Source of the DNA: Candidatus Omnitrophota bacterium
Lineage (GTDB): Bacteria > Omnitrophota > Gorgyraeia > Zapsychrales > JANLHA01
Reading direction: 5' to 3'
Length of the DNA stretch: 36,265 nt
Assembly (NCBI GenBank): GCA_023143685.1
Contig: JAGLHE010000079.1
Location: 1-36,265 of the forward strand
Positions 19,877 through 27,877 of this stretch are shown one piece after another. The notes below the pieces were generated by a model. The model saw nothing but the letters and a program-made list of their open reading frames with translations. It searched no databases and had not been told where the DNA came from. Numbering within the stretch: position 1 is the first letter of the stretch; the number at the start of each line of letters is the position of its first letter. Position numbers and translations under genes: made by a program.

Positions 19877-20770
19877 TTATTTTCCTTCTTTCCATTCAGC
19901 TTCTTTCATCAAGAACTCCATAACCTTCGCCGGCAAATTTTCGCCCTGGCCGACGGTGATGTTTTCCAGCTCGGCAATCTTATCGAAAACCAAATAAACC
20001 TTAACATCTTTTTCAACCGTCTTCTGGAGATCTTTACGAATCTCCTCTTCACGCTTCTTAATATCCTCTTCCGGAACCCCTTGTGACTGCAAACGATTCT
20101 TAGTGTCAGCCACGCGATGCTCTAACTGCTTTTTCACAAGGCCTTGAGGCACAGACAACTTTGACTCTTTCAATAAAGCATTCACAATCTGATCTTCGAT
20201 ATCCGCGCGGTTCTGCCGATCTTTATCAATTTCCATCTGTCGCACTAAAGATTGCTTAAAAGCATCAAGGCTTGGGTATCCTAACCCGTGGGCAAAGGCG
20301 TCATCAATTTCCACGTCCTTATCAGCACCCTGACTTTTCTTAAAATAGTCTAAAGTTTTTTGTACTTCCTCATCTGTAACTTGAGAATCTTTTCGTTTAA
20401 CAGTAACACCTTTATACTTATTGATCTTCACATCCGGCTTGATATCAATATGAGCCGTAAAAGTAATTGCCCCATCCTTAAAATCAACATCCTGGATCTC
20501 CGGCAAATCTAACGGCAACAAAGATTCTTGCTCAATCCCTTCCTGATAAACTTCCGGAATAATTTTCTTAATCGTCTCTTCCTTGGCAAGAGCTCCATGT
20601 TCGGCTTCCAGGACACTACGAGGCACTTTTCCTTTACGGAACCCCCTGACCTTGGCAACTTTCCCAAGCTCTTTATATACCTCTTCCATTTTTTGAACTA
20701 CACGATCTTTAGGAACTTCAAATTTAAGCTCTCTTTTTAATGCATCAATTTTCTTTACCGCAACTTTCAT
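19877..20770 (-). CDS. tig: Trigger factor lacking the central FKBP-type PPIase domain
   Basis: 297 aa; ribosome-binding signature GFRKGKVPRSVLE, N- and C-terminal chaperone regions (GYPSLDAFKQSLVRQMEIDKDRQN, VEKDVKVYLVFDKIAELENI). Confidence 0.88.
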   Translation of the reverse strand: MKVAVKKIDALKRELKFEVPKDRVVQKMEEVYKELGKVAKVRGFRKGKVPRSVLEAEHGALAKEETIKKIIPEVYQEGIEQESLLPLDLPEIQDVDFKDGAITFTAHIDIKPDVKINKYKGVTVKRKDSQVTDEEVQKTLDYFKKSQGADKDVEIDDAFAHGLGYPSLDAFKQSLVRQMEIDKDRQNRADIEDQIVNALLKESKLSVPQGLVKKQLEHRVADTKNRLQSQGVPEEDIKKREEEIRKDLQKTVEKDVKVYLVFDKIAELENITVGQGENLPAKVMEFLMKEAEWKEGK

Positions 20771-20894
20771 TTTAACCCTTCTCCTTCTTAATCATAATCG
20801 CTATCAGCTTTAAAAATTCAATTTCCAGATGACTGATAGCTTATAGTAAAAATACTGGAAACTGTTTTTGTTTGATACTTCTTTGAATTTACTT

Positions 20895-20986
20895 AGATCC
20901 CTCCGGCTTCCCTCGCAAGCCGTTCGGGATAAATGAGCATTTATCAGTTATGTCGGTTACGCCTCCATAACTGATGTGCTCATTTA
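20895..20986. repeat. Dispersed repeat family E, copy 2 (two hairpins), between lptB and tig
   Basis: On the minus strand TAAATGAGCACATCAGTTATGGAGGCGTAACCGACATAACTGATAAATGCTCATTTATCCCGAACGGCTTGCGAGGGAAGCCGGAGGGATCT; long stem 20931-20952/20966-20985 and second stem cggctt/aagccg. Confidence 0.8.
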
Positions 20987-21712
20987 CATTCGAAACGACT
21001 CACCCAGATAAATTTCTTTCGCCTTAGGATCATTAATCAAATCATCAGCTGTCCCTGCAATTAAAACACTTCCATCCGCGACCAAATACGCCCTGTCAGT
21101 AATTGCCAATGTCTCGCGCACATTATGATCCGTCAATAAAATCCCTAAACCTCTTTGCTTAAGATCTTTAATAATCTCCTGCGCCTCCGCGACCACAATA
21201 GGATCGATCCCTGAAAAGGGTTCGTCCAAAAGCAAAAAGGAAGGATTCGTAACCAGGGCACGCGTAATTTCTAAACGCCGGCGTTCGCCCCCTGACAACG
21301 TATAAGCTTTACTTTTAGCTAAATGAGCAATATTAAGTTCTTCTAAAAGAGAATTTAAACGCTTACGTCTTTCTCGAGGACCAATATTCAAGGTCTCCAG
21401 GATAGCCATAATATTTTGCTCAACTGTCAGTTTGCGAAAAATCGATGACTCCTGCGCAAGATACCCCATTCCTAATCGGCATCGGCCATGAATCGGCTTC
21501 CGGGTAATATCCATCTGGTCAAAATAAATTTCACCCTCATCAGGTGCAATAATGCCGACAATCATATAAAATGACGTGGTCTTGCCTGCCCCGTTCGGCC
21601 CGAGAATTCCGACGACCTCGGATCGTCCGACATTAATACTCAAGTTATTAACGACCCTTCGGCCACCATAACTTTTACTTAAACCACGTGTTTCTAAAAG
21701 ATTTAATGCCAT
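20984..21712 (-). CDS. lptB: LPS export ABC transporter ATP-binding protein LptB
   Basis: 242 aa; GPNGAGKTTSFYMIVG, YLAQESSIFRKLTVEQNI, LSGGERRRLEITRAL, LLLDEPFSGIDPI. Confidence 0.97.
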   Translation of the reverse strand: MALNLLETRGLSKSYGGRRVVNNLSINVGRSEVVGILGPNGAGKTTSFYMIVGIIAPDEGEIYFDQMDITRKPIHGRCRLGMGYLAQESSIFRKLTVEQNIMAILETLNIGPRERRKRLNSLLEELNIAHLAKSKAYTLSGGERRRLEITRALVTNPSFLLLDEPFSGIDPIVVAEAQEIIKDLKQRGLGILLTDHNVRETLAITDRAYLVADGSVLIAGTADDLINDPKAKEIYLGESFRM

Positions 21713-21720
21713 AATTTTAA

Positions 21721-21756
21721 ATAAACTCGCTTGATATTTCTGATTGCTCGCAACTA
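21721..21756 (+). repeat. Dispersed repeat family A, truncated copy (tail only), between lptB and the lptC/A-like gene
   Basis: ataaactcgcttgatatttctgattgctcgcaacta matches the tail of copies 1 and 2; hairpin half absent. Confidence 0.75.
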
Positions 21757-22578
21757 TTCCTTAACCGAAGACGAAAGACTTCCTTCTCCTTCTGTAACAA
21801 AAATCATTTTAGGACGCCCTGATAATGTCACCTTTTGTGTGACAGCATCATAGACGGCCCGCGCTGAAAACGTCTGATTGTCCCCCCGGGTAACAACAAC
21901 ATTTCCAATACAAATTAATTCTTTAATCTTCTGTGACTCCCCGTCAAAATAAACTTCCATACGATCCGCTTTTAGCATAGTATCCGATTGAACAGCTACT
22001 ACATTTTCGCGCAAAACAGCAATATTATTCATTTGATCAATTTCCAAAGGGCCATCACACGTAATCGTAACAATCTTTCCATCTTTATTTTCCGATTCTG
22101 TGTTCACCTTTACGGTCACATCCCTTTTCATCTCAGCCGTTTGCAACCCCGGACTCGCCCTAAGCCCTGTCCCGGTTGCCGTAATACCATTATCAGTTAA
22201 TGTCACAATATCATCTGTTGTAACGAGATCGTCGCCTTTTTTCCAATCAAGAGAATCCGTTGTCAGCCGGCTTCCTGTTTCGGAAGTAATCACAACATCT
22301 TCTTTAAGATAAATATCTCCGCTCGCCTTGTTCAAAATGCCTGTCCGGGCCTTGAGGTTAACATCATCCTCTCTGTATTGGTTTGCATCAACATTAGAAA
22401 TAACAATCGTATCCCCTGCAATATCCGCAGTGTCCCCTTTAACATCCCAGGACTTCTCTCCGTTATCATCATATCCTTCCAAATCAAAACCTTCAAATTG
22501 CTGAGGGATATCCTGCGCATAAACAGGAACAACTCCTAATAATAAAAACCCTAAAATAATAGTAATTAAATATTTCAT
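21754..22578 (-). CDS. LptC/LptA-like periplasmic LPS-transport protein (probable LptC-LptA fusion)
   Basis: 274 aa with N-terminal signal; N-half LptC-like (WDVKGDTADI...DNGITATGTGLRASPGLQTAEMKRDVTV), C-half OstA/LptA-like (GPLEIDQMNNIAVLRENVVAVQSDTMLKADRMEVYFDGESQKIKELICIGNVVVTRGDNQTFSARAVYD). Next to lptB. Confidence 0.8.
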   Translation of the reverse strand: MKYLITIILGFLLLGVVPVYAQDIPQQFEGFDLEGYDDNGEKSWDVKGDTADIAGDTIVISNVDANQYREDDVNLKARTGILNKASGDIYLKEDVVITSETGSRLTTDSLDWKKGDDLVTTDDIVTLTDNGITATGTGLRASPGLQTAEMKRDVTVKVNTESENKDGKIVTITCDGPLEIDQMNNIAVLRENVVAVQSDTMLKADRMEVYFDGESQKIKELICIGNVVVTRGDNQTFSARAVYDAVTQKVTLSGRPKMIFVTEGEGSLSSSVKE

Positions 22579-22590
22579 AAAAATTTGTTT

Positions 22591-23103
22591 TTATATATAA
22601 GTAGCAATAATTTTACGCCACAGGCCTTTTTTCTTTAAAATCAATTCAACAACCTCTCGCACAGCCCCTTGTCCTCCCTTTTTTCGAGTGACATAATCTG
22701 CATGACGTTTTAATTCAGGAGCCGCATTTTTAACAGCGACCGCGAAACCAACTCGCTTTAACACCGGCAAATCCGGCAGATCATCGCCGACAAAACAAAC
22801 TTCATCCTCTTTCACCTTAAGTTCCTTTAAAATTTTTTTATATGTACCCATCTTCGGGTAGGCGTCTTGATATATTTTTGTAATTTTTAAATCTTTCATA
22901 CGCGTTGTTACAGCAGGAGCTGAGCGGGCAGACAAAATCGCAGTTTTCAACCCCATCTTTTGAAAGAGCACAAGCCCATATCCGTCCTGCACATTAAAAA
23001 CTTTAATCTCTTTTCCGTCGCCGTCATAGATAATCTTGCCGTCCGTTAAAACACCATCTACGTCCATGACAAGTAATTTAATTTTTTTTATCTTATTAAT
23101 CAT
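22591..23103 (-). CDS. kdsC: 3-deoxy-D-manno-octulosonate 8-phosphate phosphatase (KdsC/YrbI)
   Basis: 170 aa; LLVMDVDGVLTDGKI, SARSAPAV, VCFVGDDLPDLPVLKRVGFAVAV. Confidence 0.94.
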   Translation of the reverse strand: MINKIKKIKLLVMDVDGVLTDGKIIYDGDGKEIKVFNVQDGYGLVLFQKMGLKTAILSARSAPAVTTRMKDLKITKIYQDAYPKMGTYKKILKELKVKEDEVCFVGDDLPDLPVLKRVGFAVAVKNAAPELKRHADYVTRKKGGQGAVREVVELILKKKGLWRKIIATYI

Positions 23104-23112
23104 TCGTTTATT

Positions 23113-23152
23113 TTTCGCGTAGTTTAGCGTAAAGTTTCGCGTGGTTTAGCGC
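23113..23152. repeat. Dispersed repeat family F, copy 1: four degenerate TTTMGCG units between kdsC and kdsD
   Basis: tttcgcgtagtttagcgtaaagtttcgcgtggtttagcgc; 35/40 identical to 29899-29938. Confidence 0.8.
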
Positions 23153-23156
23153 TATA

Positions 23157-24116
23157 TTAAAATAGCCCCGCTTTTAATAAATCCTGTATATCGAGTAAAC
23201 CGCAGGATTTTCCCTTATCATCCACAACCGGCAATTCATCAATCTTCTTTTCTTTCAATAACGCAAATGCTTCAACCGCTAATTTATCTTTAACAATCGC
23301 GGCTGGATTTTTTGTCATCACCGAATCCACTTTTCGCATCAACAAACCCTTGTCCTCTTCAATATGCCGGCGCAAATCACCGTCTGTAAAAATCCCGATC
23401 AACTTTCCCTTTGGATCAACGACACAAGCAGAACCACAACGCACCTTTGTCGTGGCCAACAAGACATCTTTGACTAACATTGTTTTTTTCACTCGCGGAT
23501 AATTATTACCTTTTCGCATAATATCGTCAACCTTAAGCAATAGCCTCCGCCCCAAAGATCCTCCTGGATGATAAAAAGCAAAATCTTCTTTTTTAAATCC
23601 ACGACGAACAATCAAACAAGCAGCCAACGCATCTCCCATGACAAGGGTTGCGGTCGTAGATGCCATAGGAGCCAACCCCAAAGGACAGCCTTCCTTTTCT
23701 ACGCCAACATCCAGAACGACATCGCTATACTTCGCTAAATTTGACTTCTTATTGCCTGTTATCGCTATTGTCCTGGACCCTATCTTTTTCAATAAAGGGA
23801 TCAACCTCGTCGTTTCTTCTGTCTCACCACTGCTTGAAATTACAATAAGCACATCATTGCGCGTCACTTGCCCCAAATCACCATGCACCGCCTCAGCACT
23901 GTGCATAAAAATACTCGGAGTTCCTGTTGATGATAATGTTGCCGCGATCTTACGCCCGATGATCCCTGTTTTCCCCATGCCTGTCACGATCAGGCGGCCA
24001 GAACATTTGGCAATAACATCAACTGCTTTGACAAAATTTTTATCCAGCTTTTTTGTCAAACCCTCAATTGCCTTGGCTTCGATATTTATAACCTCTCGTG
24101 CTTTTTTTAGACTCAT
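23157..24116 (-). CDS. kdsD: Arabinose-5-phosphate isomerase (SIS domain plus CBS pair)
   Basis: SIS domain VTGMGKTGIIGRKIAATLSSTGTPSIFMHSAEAVHGDLG, SSSGETEE, C-terminal CBS domains. Canonical start MSLKKAREVI at 24116. Confidence 0.94.
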   Translation of the reverse strand: MSLKKAREVINIEAKAIEGLTKKLDKNFVKAVDVIAKCSGRLIVTGMGKTGIIGRKIAATLSSTGTPSIFMHSAEAVHGDLGQVTRNDVLIVISSSGETEETTRLIPLLKKIGSRTIAITGNKKSNLAKYSDVVLDVGVEKEGCPLGLAPMASTTATLVMGDALAACLIVRRGFKKEDFAFYHPGGSLGRRLLLKVDDIMRKGNNYPRVKKTMLVKDVLLATTKVRCGSACVVDPKGKLIGIFTDGDLRRHIEEDKGLLMRKVDSVMTKNPAAIVKDKLAVEAFALLKEKKIDELPVVDDKGKSCGLLDIQDLLKAGLF

Positions 24117-24163
24117 ATTGTTGGTTCCTGTTAAACGCTGATGAGCACTGATAGCGCCCACGA

Positions 24164-24994
24164 CTATTTACACTTTTTTCTTTTTACGACTGTATCGATC
24201 GCGATTAAATCAACAAGCAAGTCTTCCAGTCGGCTTACCGCCAGCATATTCGGCCCGTCGGATAAGGCCTTTTTGGGATTCGTATGCACTTCCATAAAAA
24301 TTCCGTCACATCCAGCTGCCACCGCGCTCCTCGCCAATAACGGCACAAACTCTCTCTGCCCGCCAGAGACATCTCCCAGCCCGCCGGGTTGCTGCACACT
24401 ATGCGTAGCATCAAAAATCACAGGACACATCTTGCGCATAATCGCAAGAGAACGAAAATCACTAACCAGATTATTATACCCAAACGTTGTGCCCCGATCC
24501 GTCAGCACGACTTTGCTGTTCCCGCTACCTGTTACCTTGTTGACCGCTGCTTTCATGTCCCACGGCGCCATAAACTGCCCTTTCTTGATATTCACCACTT
24601 TACCGGTCCTGGCAACTTTCACGAGCAAATCTGTTTGTCGACACAAAAAAGCGGGGATCTGAATAATATCCGCGACCTGGGCCACTTTGTCTACATCATG
24701 TACGCAATGCACATCTGTTAAAACAGGCACATTAAATTCTTTTTTGACTTCTTTTAAAATCGCAAGGCCTTTATCAATCCCCGGCCCACGGTAAGAAGAC
24801 AACGACGTTCGGTTCGCCTTGTCATAACTTGCCTTAAAAACAAAAGGGATATTAAGCCGCCGCGTCATATCATCCAATTTCTCTGCAATCTTAAACACAG
24901 TTGCTTTATTCTCAATAACACACGGACCGGCGATTAAAATAAAAGGACGGCCCCCGCCCATTTTTTCTTTTCCGACGTTAATTGTTTTCGGCAT
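24164..24994 (-). CDS. kdsA: 3-deoxy-8-phosphooctulonate synthase (Cys-type, probably metal-dependent)
   Basis: 276 aa; LIAGPCVIEN, FKASYDKANRTSLSSYRGPG, DATHSVQQPGG. Confidence 0.95.
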   Translation of the reverse strand: MPKTINVGKEKMGGGRPFILIAGPCVIENKATVFKIAEKLDDMTRRLNIPFVFKASYDKANRTSLSSYRGPGIDKGLAILKEVKKEFNVPVLTDVHCVHDVDKVAQVADIIQIPAFLCRQTDLLVKVARTGKVVNIKKGQFMAPWDMKAAVNKVTGSGNSKVVLTDRGTTFGYNNLVSDFRSLAIMRKMCPVIFDATHSVQQPGGLGDVSGGQREFVPLLARSAVAAGCDGIFMEVHTNPKKALSDGPNMLAVSRLEDLLVDLIAIDTVVKRKKCK

Positions 24995-25730
24995 CTTTTT
25001 CCCTTTTCACAAGCTGTGCAACACGCTCTAAATCTTCCGGCGAATCAACACCAATCGTCTCATGTTCCGTAAGAACTGTTTTAATTTTATAGCCTGCTTC
25101 TAAAACACGCAGCTGCTCTAATTTTTCCGTCTGCTCTAAGATGGACTCCGGCAGATCTTTCCACACATCCAGGAACTCTTTTCGATACGCATAAAGGCCA
25201 AGATGTTTGTAGCATATCACTTCGGAAAAATCTTTCTTATCCCTGTTAAATGGAATTGGTGAACGTGAAAAATATAACGCATTTTTATTCTGGTCCACAA
25301 CGACCTTTACCACGTTAGGATTATCCAAATCTTCCCGGGATTCAAGAAGTTTAACAACCGTTGCCATCGAAGCATCTTTGTCATCCACAAGCCCTTGCGC
25401 TAATGCGTCAATCACCTGCGGATCGATTAAGGGTTCGTCCCCCTGGATGTTCACAACAATCTTAGCTGAAGCATGCCGCAAGGCCTTGGCAATCCGGTCT
25501 GTTCCTGACGCATGGCCAGTTGATGTCATTAAAACGTTCGCGCCGAACCCCTGCGCCGCGTCAAATACACGTTCATCATCACAAAGGATAAAAACATCAT
25601 CCAACAAGTTCGCCTTCTTCGCCTGTTCCCAGACATGCTGGATCATAGGCTTGCCGTTTAGATCAGCTAAAACTTTTCCTTCAAATCGTGTCGATGCCCA
25701 GCGGGCGGGAATTGCGGCGATGATATTCAT
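24978..25730 (-). CDS. kdsB: CMP-Kdo synthetase (3-deoxy-manno-octulosonate cytidylyltransferase)
   Basis: 250 aa; AAIPARWASTRFEGKVLADLNGKPMIQHVWEQA, VNIQGDEPLI, YFSRSPIPF, KHLGLYAYR. Overlaps kdsA by 17 bp. Confidence 0.96.
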   Translation of the reverse strand: MNIIAAIPARWASTRFEGKVLADLNGKPMIQHVWEQAKKANLLDDVFILCDDERVFDAAQGFGANVLMTSTGHASGTDRIAKALRHASAKIVVNIQGDEPLIDPQVIDALAQGLVDDKDASMATVVKLLESREDLDNPNVVKVVVDQNKNALYFSRSPIPFNRDKKDFSEVICYKHLGLYAYRKEFLDVWKDLPESILEQTEKLEQLRVLEAGYKIKTVLTEHETIGVDSPEDLERVAQLVKREKDAENN

Positions 25731-25763
25731 GGTAAATTCTTGTTAGTACAGAGTATTTATCCT

Positions 25764-26786
25764 TTACTTTATTACGGTTAACAATTCTTTCTGTGTAACA
25801 GCCACAGGGCCCATACGACTCACAACAATGCCAGCGGCATGATTCGCAATATCTGCCGCCTGAAACTTTGTTGCCCCGGCTGTTAACGCAAGCGTAAACA
25901 CCGAAATCACCGTGTCTCCTGCCCCGGTGACATCAAAAATATCCCGTGCCTTTGTATGAATGTGTACTGCCTTCTTACCCTTTTCAAAAAGGCACATCCC
26001 CTCTTCACCCAAAGTAATCAACAAAGATTCCAGCCCCATAAATTTCAACAATTGCCGGCCAGCCTTTTCAACATCCTTATACGTCTTTAGCCGATCACTG
26101 GTGAGCCCTAATTTACGGCTATCTGTTTGTGTGATTTTAATATTACGGATTGCGTTTTCAGCTTCATTCTTATTCGGCGTAATCGCTGTTACCCCTCGAT
26201 AATAAGCAAAATGTTCTACTTTAGGGTCAACTGTTAAAACTTTATTATTATCTAATGCTGATGTACAAATAAATTCCACTAAATCCTTGGTGATCAACCC
26301 TTTTCCATAATCTGAAATAATAATCGCATCAAAAGAATTAATGTTTTTCGACAAAAATCCTTTTATCTTTTTAAAAAGCCGGGCATTCTCCTCCTGGCCA
26401 TTTTCTTCTCTATCAAGACGTAAAACTTGCTGATGTTGAGCAACAATACGGGTTTTAACGATAGTCGGCGACTTACTGTCAACAAAAATGCCATTCGTAG
26501 CAACGCCGCGCTTACGAACCTCTTCAAGAAGAATCTTTCCTTCTACATCTCTGCCGATCCGGCCAACCATCGAAACCCTGGCACCCAGACTACGTAAGTT
26601 GTTCGCGACATTCGCTGCCCCGCCAGGCGCAAAAGAAGGGTCTCCTTTTTGCAAGACAACCGGCACCGGGGCTTCCGGAGAAATACGCAAAACCGTGCCG
26701 CAGATATGCTGGTCCAGGATTACATCTCCAATAACCAGAATCTTCTTGTTCTTGAATTTCGAAATTAAGTTCTGATAGCGCACCAT
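25764..26786 (-). CDS. rfaE1: ADP-heptose pathway kinase domain protein (RfaE1/HldE N-terminal kinase)
   Basis: 340 aa; PfkB family: GDVILDQHICGTVLRISPEAPVPVV, PGGAANVANNL, DVTGAGDTVISVF; no C-terminal cytidylyltransferase domain. Confidence 0.9.
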   Translation of the reverse strand: MVRYQNLISKFKNKKILVIGDVILDQHICGTVLRISPEAPVPVVLQKGDPSFAPGGAANVANNLRSLGARVSMVGRIGRDVEGKILLEEVRKRGVATNGIFVDSKSPTIVKTRIVAQHQQVLRLDREENGQEENARLFKKIKGFLSKNINSFDAIIISDYGKGLITKDLVEFICTSALDNNKVLTVDPKVEHFAYYRGVTAITPNKNEAENAIRNIKITQTDSRKLGLTSDRLKTYKDVEKAGRQLLKFMGLESLLITLGEEGMCLFEKGKKAVHIHTKARDIFDVTGAGDTVISVFTLALTAGATKFQAADIANHAAGIVVSRMGPVAVTQKELLTVIK

Positions 26787-26833
26787 TTATAAAATAATAT
26801 AGTATAATAGAAAGGAACTTTAAAGAAGCGAGC

Positions 26834-26862
26834 ATTCTAACACAGTTTAAATATGGCGTCAA
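26834..26862 (-). promoter_or_regulatory. Candidate sigma70-type promoter inside the 3' end of the GT9 gene, driving rfaE1-kds-lpt genes
   Basis: Gene-strand TTGACG (26862-26857), 17-nt spacer, TAGAAT (26839-26834). Confidence 0.5.
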
Positions 26863-27877
26863 CTGCTTCTAAAACCTCATCAACTGTAACATTTTCAAGC
26901 ATTTTCGCGTCAAAAAAACGACTTTTAGCAAAGGCCCTATCCTTATACGGCGGTGGAGCGACATACCGGGATTTGGGGCCAACAGGACGCCACCGCTCCG
27001 GATTGATCCCGGGCTGATTGCGGGTAAAAATGGATACAACGGGTACATCCAGGGCATCTGCAATATGAACAGGCCCGGAATCATTCGAAACAAGCAAACG
27101 ACACCGGCTAAGGATGCCTGCAAGCTGACCAACTGTTGTCTTGTTCGTTAAATCAAAAACCGGAAAAGCTGTATTAACTAATATTTGCTTAGTCGCTTCA
27201 TGCGCGTCATTGGCTCCCACCATAATAAAAGTTGCCAAATATTTCTGGTGCAGATTTTCCATCAACGCCACAAACCGTTCGACAGGCCACCTTTTCGCAG
27301 GACAACTCGCGCCTGGATGAATCGCAAAGACCGGAACCTTCTTTCCTAAATCATGATTTTCAAAAAATTGCCGCGCCCACACCTGTGCCCTACCCTGCAA
27401 CGGGAGCAAATATTCAAGATTATCATCATGAATCCCAATTCTTTCTAAAACATCCAAACAGTATCGCGCCTCATGCTTGATACCTGCGGCCCTGTTATCT
27501 TCAATAGGGTCTGTCAATAAAAAACCATAATTTTTATCAAAATACCCCACACGCATAGGGACCCCAGCCAAAAAACATAAAAGATTTGTCCTTCGCTTTG
27601 TATAAAAATTTATAGCGAGATCAAACTTTTTTGACCGCAGCTCGAACACCAACCGCCAAAACCCCAGCACCCCATTATGAACTTTTTTACGGTCATCCAG
27701 AATAATGACATCAATATCCGGATTTCCCGAAACTAAATCAAAAGTTGTTGGCGCAATCAACATCGTGATGCGCGCGTTGGGATAAGCCTGACGCAAAGCA
27801 CGCACTGCCGGCGTTGTTAAGACGACATCGCCTATCCTGTCCGTTCTAACGACAAGTATATTTTTAAAATTATTCAT
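26837..27877 (-). CDS. Glycosyltransferase family 9 (ADP-heptose:LPS heptosyltransferase-like)
   Basis: 346 aa; NILVVRTDRIGDVVLTTPAVRALRQAYP, HPGASCPAKRWPVERF, LVSNDSGPVHIADAL. Confidence 0.92.
   Translation of the reverse strand: MNNFKNILVVRTDRIGDVVLTTPAVRALRQAYPNARITMLIAPTTFDLVSGNPDIDVIILDDRKKVHNGVLGFWRLVFELRSKKFDLAINFYTKRRTNLLCFLAGVPMRVGYFDKNYGFLLTDPIEDNRAAGIKHEARYCLDVLERIGIHDDNLEYLLPLQGRAQVWARQFFENHDLGKKVPVFAIHPGASCPAKRWPVERFVALMENLHQKYLATFIMVGANDAHEATKQILVNTAFPVFDLTNKTTVGQLAGILSRCRLLVSNDSGPVHIADALDVPVVSIFTRNQPGINPERWRPVGPKSRYVAPPPYKDRAFAKSRFFDAKMLENVTVDEVLEAVDAIFKLC

Noticed and set aside
23113-23152. Possible CRISPR array from repeated TTTCGCG/TTTAGCG units
   Set aside because: Units are about 10-12 bp with no unique spacers of CRISPR length and no cas genes nearby.
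24141-24662. 173-aa plus-strand ORF over kdsA (and similar ORFs such as 23638-24141 and 31537-31971)
   Set aside because: Antisense shadows of clear coding genes; no motif or RBS support. The same applies to all plus-strand ORFs in the track.
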